From: Cololabis saira
Lineage: Eukaryota > Chordata > Actinopteri > Beloniformes > Belonidae
Assembly: GCF_033807715.1 (NCBI RefSeq)
Contig: NC_084591.1
Coordinates: forward strand, 50,062,115-50,126,114
Direction: 5' to 3'
Length of the DNA stretch: 64,000 bases
This document shows positions 59,879-64,000 of this stretch, piece by piece. A program made the position numbers and the translations under genes. The notes under the pieces were generated by a model. It was given only the letters and a program-made list of their open reading frames with translations. It was not told the DNA's origin and did no database searches. Position 1 is the stretch's first letter. Every line of letters starts with the position of its first letter.

Positions 59879-60115
59879 TGAGTTCCAGGCATGTCCCTCC
59901 TCCCTAGGGAGGAGTTCCAGGCATGTCCCTCCTCCCTAGGGAGGAGTTCCAGGCATGTCCCTTCGGGAGGAGACCCCGGGGAAGACCCAGGTCACGCTGG
60001 AGAGACTATGTCTCTGGGCTGGCCTGGGAACGCCTCGGACTCCCCTCGGAAGAGCTGGAGGTAGAGATGGAGGAAGAGCTGGAGGAAGAGATGGAGGAAG
60101 AGATGCAGGAAGAGC
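59879..60115 (+). repeat. LINE copy C continued: 32-bp units, coding tail and short 12-bp array
   Basis: Two and a half 32-bp units (59879-59960), then the conserved RRPRGRPRSRWRDYVSGLAW frame, then GAGGAAGAGCTG-type units at 60052-60110. Confidence 0.85.
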
Positions 60116-62110
60116 ACCCAAGAGACCAACATGAAGAAATGTTGCATCCTTGGGCAATTTTTTACCTATTTTTGTAAGTAATAATGCTGCTCCTACAATT
60201 GGTGCTTAGGAAAAAGTAACTTTCAAATTTCCAACTGGAAAGAAACTGAAGATAGCCACTGTTGTATGTAAGCTGAATATAAGACATTAAAGTTCTGTTT
60301 AAGCATTAGTTGCCAAATTTGTTCAAGAACTTGAAATAGCAGTTAATACTAAAGAAAAAAGGCAAAATAACAATGGCTTAAGAGTAACAACTTCCCACTT
60401 CAGAAGTACAGCAATTGCAGCATGACAGAATAATAAAGATAAATAAAGATGGTAGAGCTGGATAATACTACTCTGTTTCACCAACATACAGTATCTTCCA
60501 GAGATTGATGACCCCAAACAAGGAGCCACAATTATGTTTGTAAGAGATGTTGATTTCTGAGTAACTTGTGACGGCCAGATTTAGGCTCTCAAGCACAGAA
60601 GTGATTTTTATCATATTTCCTCTCACATGTCAAAGTTTGAAGGACAGAAACAATCTCTGTCATTTGTTAGGCCTCAGGCCATCCTAGCATTGAAAAGCTC
60701 AGTTGTAAATTAGTGCAAATTAGCTACAGCTGGTTCAGAACCAACTTTATGCACAGAGGGATCAAGCAGCATTACCAACAACCATGTGTTCCTCTGAGGG
60801 AAGTGGAAATCATTTCCACTGGAGCTGTGAGGCAGCAAATGACAGAACATCACAGACAATCTGCACGGACATCTTTCACAAGACCTGCAGCAAGCAAAGC
60901 TGACAATCTACTCAATCAAAAACGGAGGCTTTGATTTCCAGTTTGAACATCAGAATTGAATTATGCATGCATGTAGGATGCAAAGCCCAATAACATCTAC
61001 ATTCTGACTGGAGTGGGGAAAAATGTGATCAGGATTATGTTAGTTAGCTCGAAAACCCAAACATCTCACATGGAGAATCAAGAACTGACAAAACCTCCAA
61101 CTTAATAAAAAAAAAAATGACAATGGGTTCATTTCACTATAGAGGCTTGGTGATTGCACCAAATCCCCCTGTAAAGGGCTGACCCCTGGTGTCCAGTTAC
61201 AAATATTCTATATATTTTTCCTGTATTTCTTTTATTTAGATTTCAGCATAATGCTATTCTTTCTTCTTTAATAGCTTAAACCCTTGTTCCCCTGAGAGGA
61301 AACGACAGGTGGGTGTATATAAAGACACAAAATAGACTGTTCAATACCTACTTCTTCTACTTTGCACCTATTCCCATATGACTAGTATTATTTGGAGACC
61401 TCCAGAAAATAAAATAAAAACTACACCCAAACATCCGTGTTTTGGACTTCAGTGACAACGCATCCCACTTTGACTTGAATAGTGTAATAAATTACGCCTT
61501 GAACTCAATATATGTGCTGAAGTTGCAGTGACAACAGTAAACATTTCTAAATCAGGCCTATTGCTGTCAGACTAGTGTGTGACTTTGATGAAAGATAGAA
61601 ATATTGATGTTTTTTTACCACATGCTGTTATGCACGTCATCCATGTTATTGTTAATTGTCTGCTGGCTCTGTGGTTCCTGCTTTTTATGGCGCTCCGAGT
61701 GAAAATGAATACCTTTGAATTTCTGGGTTCTTTTAATTTTCCCCAAAAAACATCATTAATCATTAAATCCATTGAGAAAGAGGCAGAAATGGTGGTGAGG
61801 GGATAATTAAAAAAAAGAAAATGTCCAAAATTAACTAAATGACTAAGATGTGCATTTGCACATCACATATGTCCTCTGTAGTTATGACAGAGACAGTAAT
61901 TATGATTGTCGCATGTCTGCAGGTACAGCAGTACTAGTCATGTGAGAATATGTAATATGAATCCAAAACGGACCACTGTATTGGGTTGGTTTTTTTTCTT
62001 TCCCACTTTTACTGTTAAATTTGGACTATTTATTGTCTTTTACAACCCTGTAATTTTGTAGTTTTTGATGGTATATCATTGGTCAAATTTACTTTTTTAA
62101 ATGTGCCTAA
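60116..62110. other. Low-repeat stretch, no gene recognised
   Basis: About 2 kb with only short open frames. No LONP2 upstream exon or other conserved exon could be seen on either strand. It may be intron or intergenic DNA. Confidence 0.5.
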
Positions 62111-62116
62111 TGCCTA

Positions 62117-62885
<769 letters not shown>

Positions 62886-63057
62886 TACCGTATTTTCTGG
62901 ACTATAAGCCGCTACTTTTTTCATAGGTTTTCAACCATGCGGCTTATACAAAGGTATAAGTATAGGTATAAATACTATTCTGTGGATTTTTCTTCCACCG
63001 CTAGGGGGAGTGCTAACTGGAATTAGAATAAAAACTAAGACAAAATAAATGCAAAGA
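62886..63057. mobile_element. Left part of a CGTATTTTCTGGACTATAAG MITE, cut by an L1 insertion
   Basis: Matches the first 150 bp of 8306-8748 up to AAATAAATGCAAAGA, then switches to L1 5' sequence. The right half is expected beyond the L1 element. Confidence 0.85.
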
Positions 63058-64000
63058 GACTTCCGGTTTGGTTGAGCATGTGAGGAGCCGCGTCGTCTCT
63101 GGCTCTGGCAGCGGTACCTTTAAAAACGTACTTTTCCACTAATACCCCTATTGACTGGGCGTTAAATAAGTTAAAGGAGAATCCTATATGCCTTGGTAGA
63201 ATGTCAAAAGCAACAAAGACCCCGAAAGCTTCGAGGCAACAGGCCGCAGCTGACACCGCTCCTGAGGGGGATGATGCCCCCCTGGCTAACATTGCTAGCC
63301 TGCTAGAGGACCACAGAGCTGGGATCGCAGCCGACTTTAAAGCGACGTTCGCTGCTCTGGAACGGAGCCTTGAAAAAATACAGACGACAGTGACGGAGCA
63401 CGGCCAGCGTATGGACTCGTTAGAAACTAACGCCGAGCTGCAGGACCAGCGAATTCAAGCGCTGGAGGAGAGATGTGCGACGCTAGCCGTTAGCAACACC
63501 AAGCTAGCGGCGAAGACCGCCGACCTGGAAAGCCGTAGCCGGAGAAATAACATCAGGATTGTCGGCTTACCAGAATCTATAGAAGGACCCAGACCCACGA
63601 CCTTCTTCGCCGACCTCCTGGTGGAAGTATTCGGCGACCAGACTCTTCAATCCTCCCCGGAGCTGGACCGGGCCCACCGATCGCTAGCTGCTAAACCTCC
63701 GCCCGGCTCGCGGCCCAGACCGGTGATTATCCGCCTGCATCGTTTCCAGACGAAGGAGCTGATCATCCGGGAGGCCCGCACGAGACGAGGGAAGCTCCAG
63801 TATCGTGGGTCCCAGATCCAGATCTTTGAGGACTACACGCCGGAGGTTGCCGAGGAACGAGCTAAGTATCGTCCGGTGATGGCTGAGCTTTACAACCTCG
63901 CTCTGAGACCATCGCTTCTTTTTCCGGCGCGTCTTCAGATTACTCTGGAGAGCGGGACGAGGAAGCGGTTCCTGTCGCCCGAGGAGGCTGCCGCGTTCGC
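63058..64000 (+). mobile_element. L1-clade LINE, 5' end (runs off window)
   Basis: A 5' leader of about 140 bp (CTTCCGGTTTGGTTGAGCAT onward) precedes an ORF1 that is open to the window edge. The sharp junction with the MITE sequence suggests a full-length 5' end. Confidence 0.85.
63201..64000 (+). CDS. L1 ORF1 protein (partial, open to window edge)
   Basis: ORF1p is the RNA-binding chaperone of L1 retrotransposons; it coats L1 RNA as trimers. From ATG at 63201 the frame is open for 266 codons to base 64000. Residues about 1-35 are a low-complexity head; about 40-110 form a heptad-rich coiled coil (LLEDHRAGIAADFKATFAAL, EHGQRMDSLETNAELQDQRI); the hallmark ESRSRRNNIRIVGLPE at about 110-125 starts the RRM-like domain; the C-terminal domain follows with VIIRLHRFQTKELIIREART, YRGSQIQIFEDYTPEV and a final ITLESGTRKRFLSPEEAAAF. 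No stops or frameshifts. ORF2 should follow past the window. The ATG at 63201 is the first in-frame start after the leader. Confidence 0.92.
   Translation, partial: MSKATKTPKASRQQAAADTAPEGDDAPLANIASLLEDHRAGIAADFKATFAALERSLEKIQTTVTEHGQRMDSLETNAELQDQRIQALEERCATLAVSNTKLAAKTADLESRSRRNNIRIVGLPESIEGPRPTTFFADLLVEVFGDQTLQSSPELDRAHRSLAAKPPPGSRPRPVIIRLHRFQTKELIIREARTRRGKLQYRGSQIQIFEDYTPEVAEERAKYRPVMAELYNLALRPSLLFPARLQITLESGTRKRFLSPEEAAAF

Larger units (their letters stand above)
55668..60115 (+). mobile_element. RTE-like LINE copy C, split by a CR1/Rex1-like LINE
   Basis: First part 55668-56604: 5'-truncated just before FADD, RT C-terminal frame 55749-56207, six 40-bp units (56130-56369), and a 32-bp array (56475-56600). 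Second part 59879-60115: more 32-bp units, then GGGAGGAGACCCCGGGGAAG and a frame WRDYVSGLAWERLGLPSEEL, then a short 12-bp array. The insertion site is within the 32-bp array. Confidence 0.85.

Overview
This is a stretch of teleost fish nuclear genome. The evidence is GT-AG introns in a vertebrate gene, long TA/CA microsatellites, and many fish-type transposons: Tc1 with IR/DR ends, hAT and TTAA-flanked MITEs, CR1/Rex1-like, RTE-like and L1 LINEs, a Gmr1-type LTR element and tRNA-derived SINEs. Genus cannot be fixed from what is visible; a percomorph is plausible. There are no bacterial or organellar features.

The only recognisable host gene is LONP2 (peroxisomal Lon protease), on the minus strand. 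Six consecutive exons are readable between 34705 and 5549. All have GT-AG borders and compatible phases, and together give 770 coding bases without a stop. They cover the end of the Lon N-domain, the linker with an acidic stretch, and the start of the AAA+ module including Walker A. Downstream exons lie off the left edge. No upstream exon was found between 34706 and 64000, so the 5' exons are probably beyond the right edge.

Layout: 1-1.7 kb, a Tc1 element with an intact transposase frame, ending in a compound microsatellite. 2.6-5.5 kb, nested non-autonomous DNA elements. 5.5-21.8 kb, four LONP2 exons separated by LINE 3' ends, MITEs and minisatellites. 23-31.5 kb, a layered stack: L1 relic, THAP-like relic, then a CR1/Rex1-like LINE split by a 6.1-kb Gmr1-type LTR retrotransposon whose integrase lies upstream of reverse transcriptase. 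31.7-34.1 kb, two minisatellites flanking a MITE. 34.3-34.7 kb, two LONP2 exons. 35-50 kb, RTE-like LINE copies, a hAT element with an exact 8-bp target duplication and a nested SINE, and further hAT-type elements. 51-60 kb, more LINEs, including an 810-codon open LINE ORF inserted in a third RTE-like copy. 60-63 kb, intergenic or intronic DNA with few recognisable features. 63.06 kb to the end, the 5' part of an apparently intact L1 element with ORF1 open to the edge.

The pattern that most rewards a second look is recurrent tandem amplification inside LINEs. Three separate RTE-like copies carry arrays at the same three places in their C-terminal coding region (40-bp, 32-bp and 12-bp units). 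Several CR1/Rex1-like 3' ends carry arrays in their 3' UTR. Either the mobile lineages carried these arrays or the sites are intrinsically expansion-prone. No previously unknown defence or biosynthetic system is visible.
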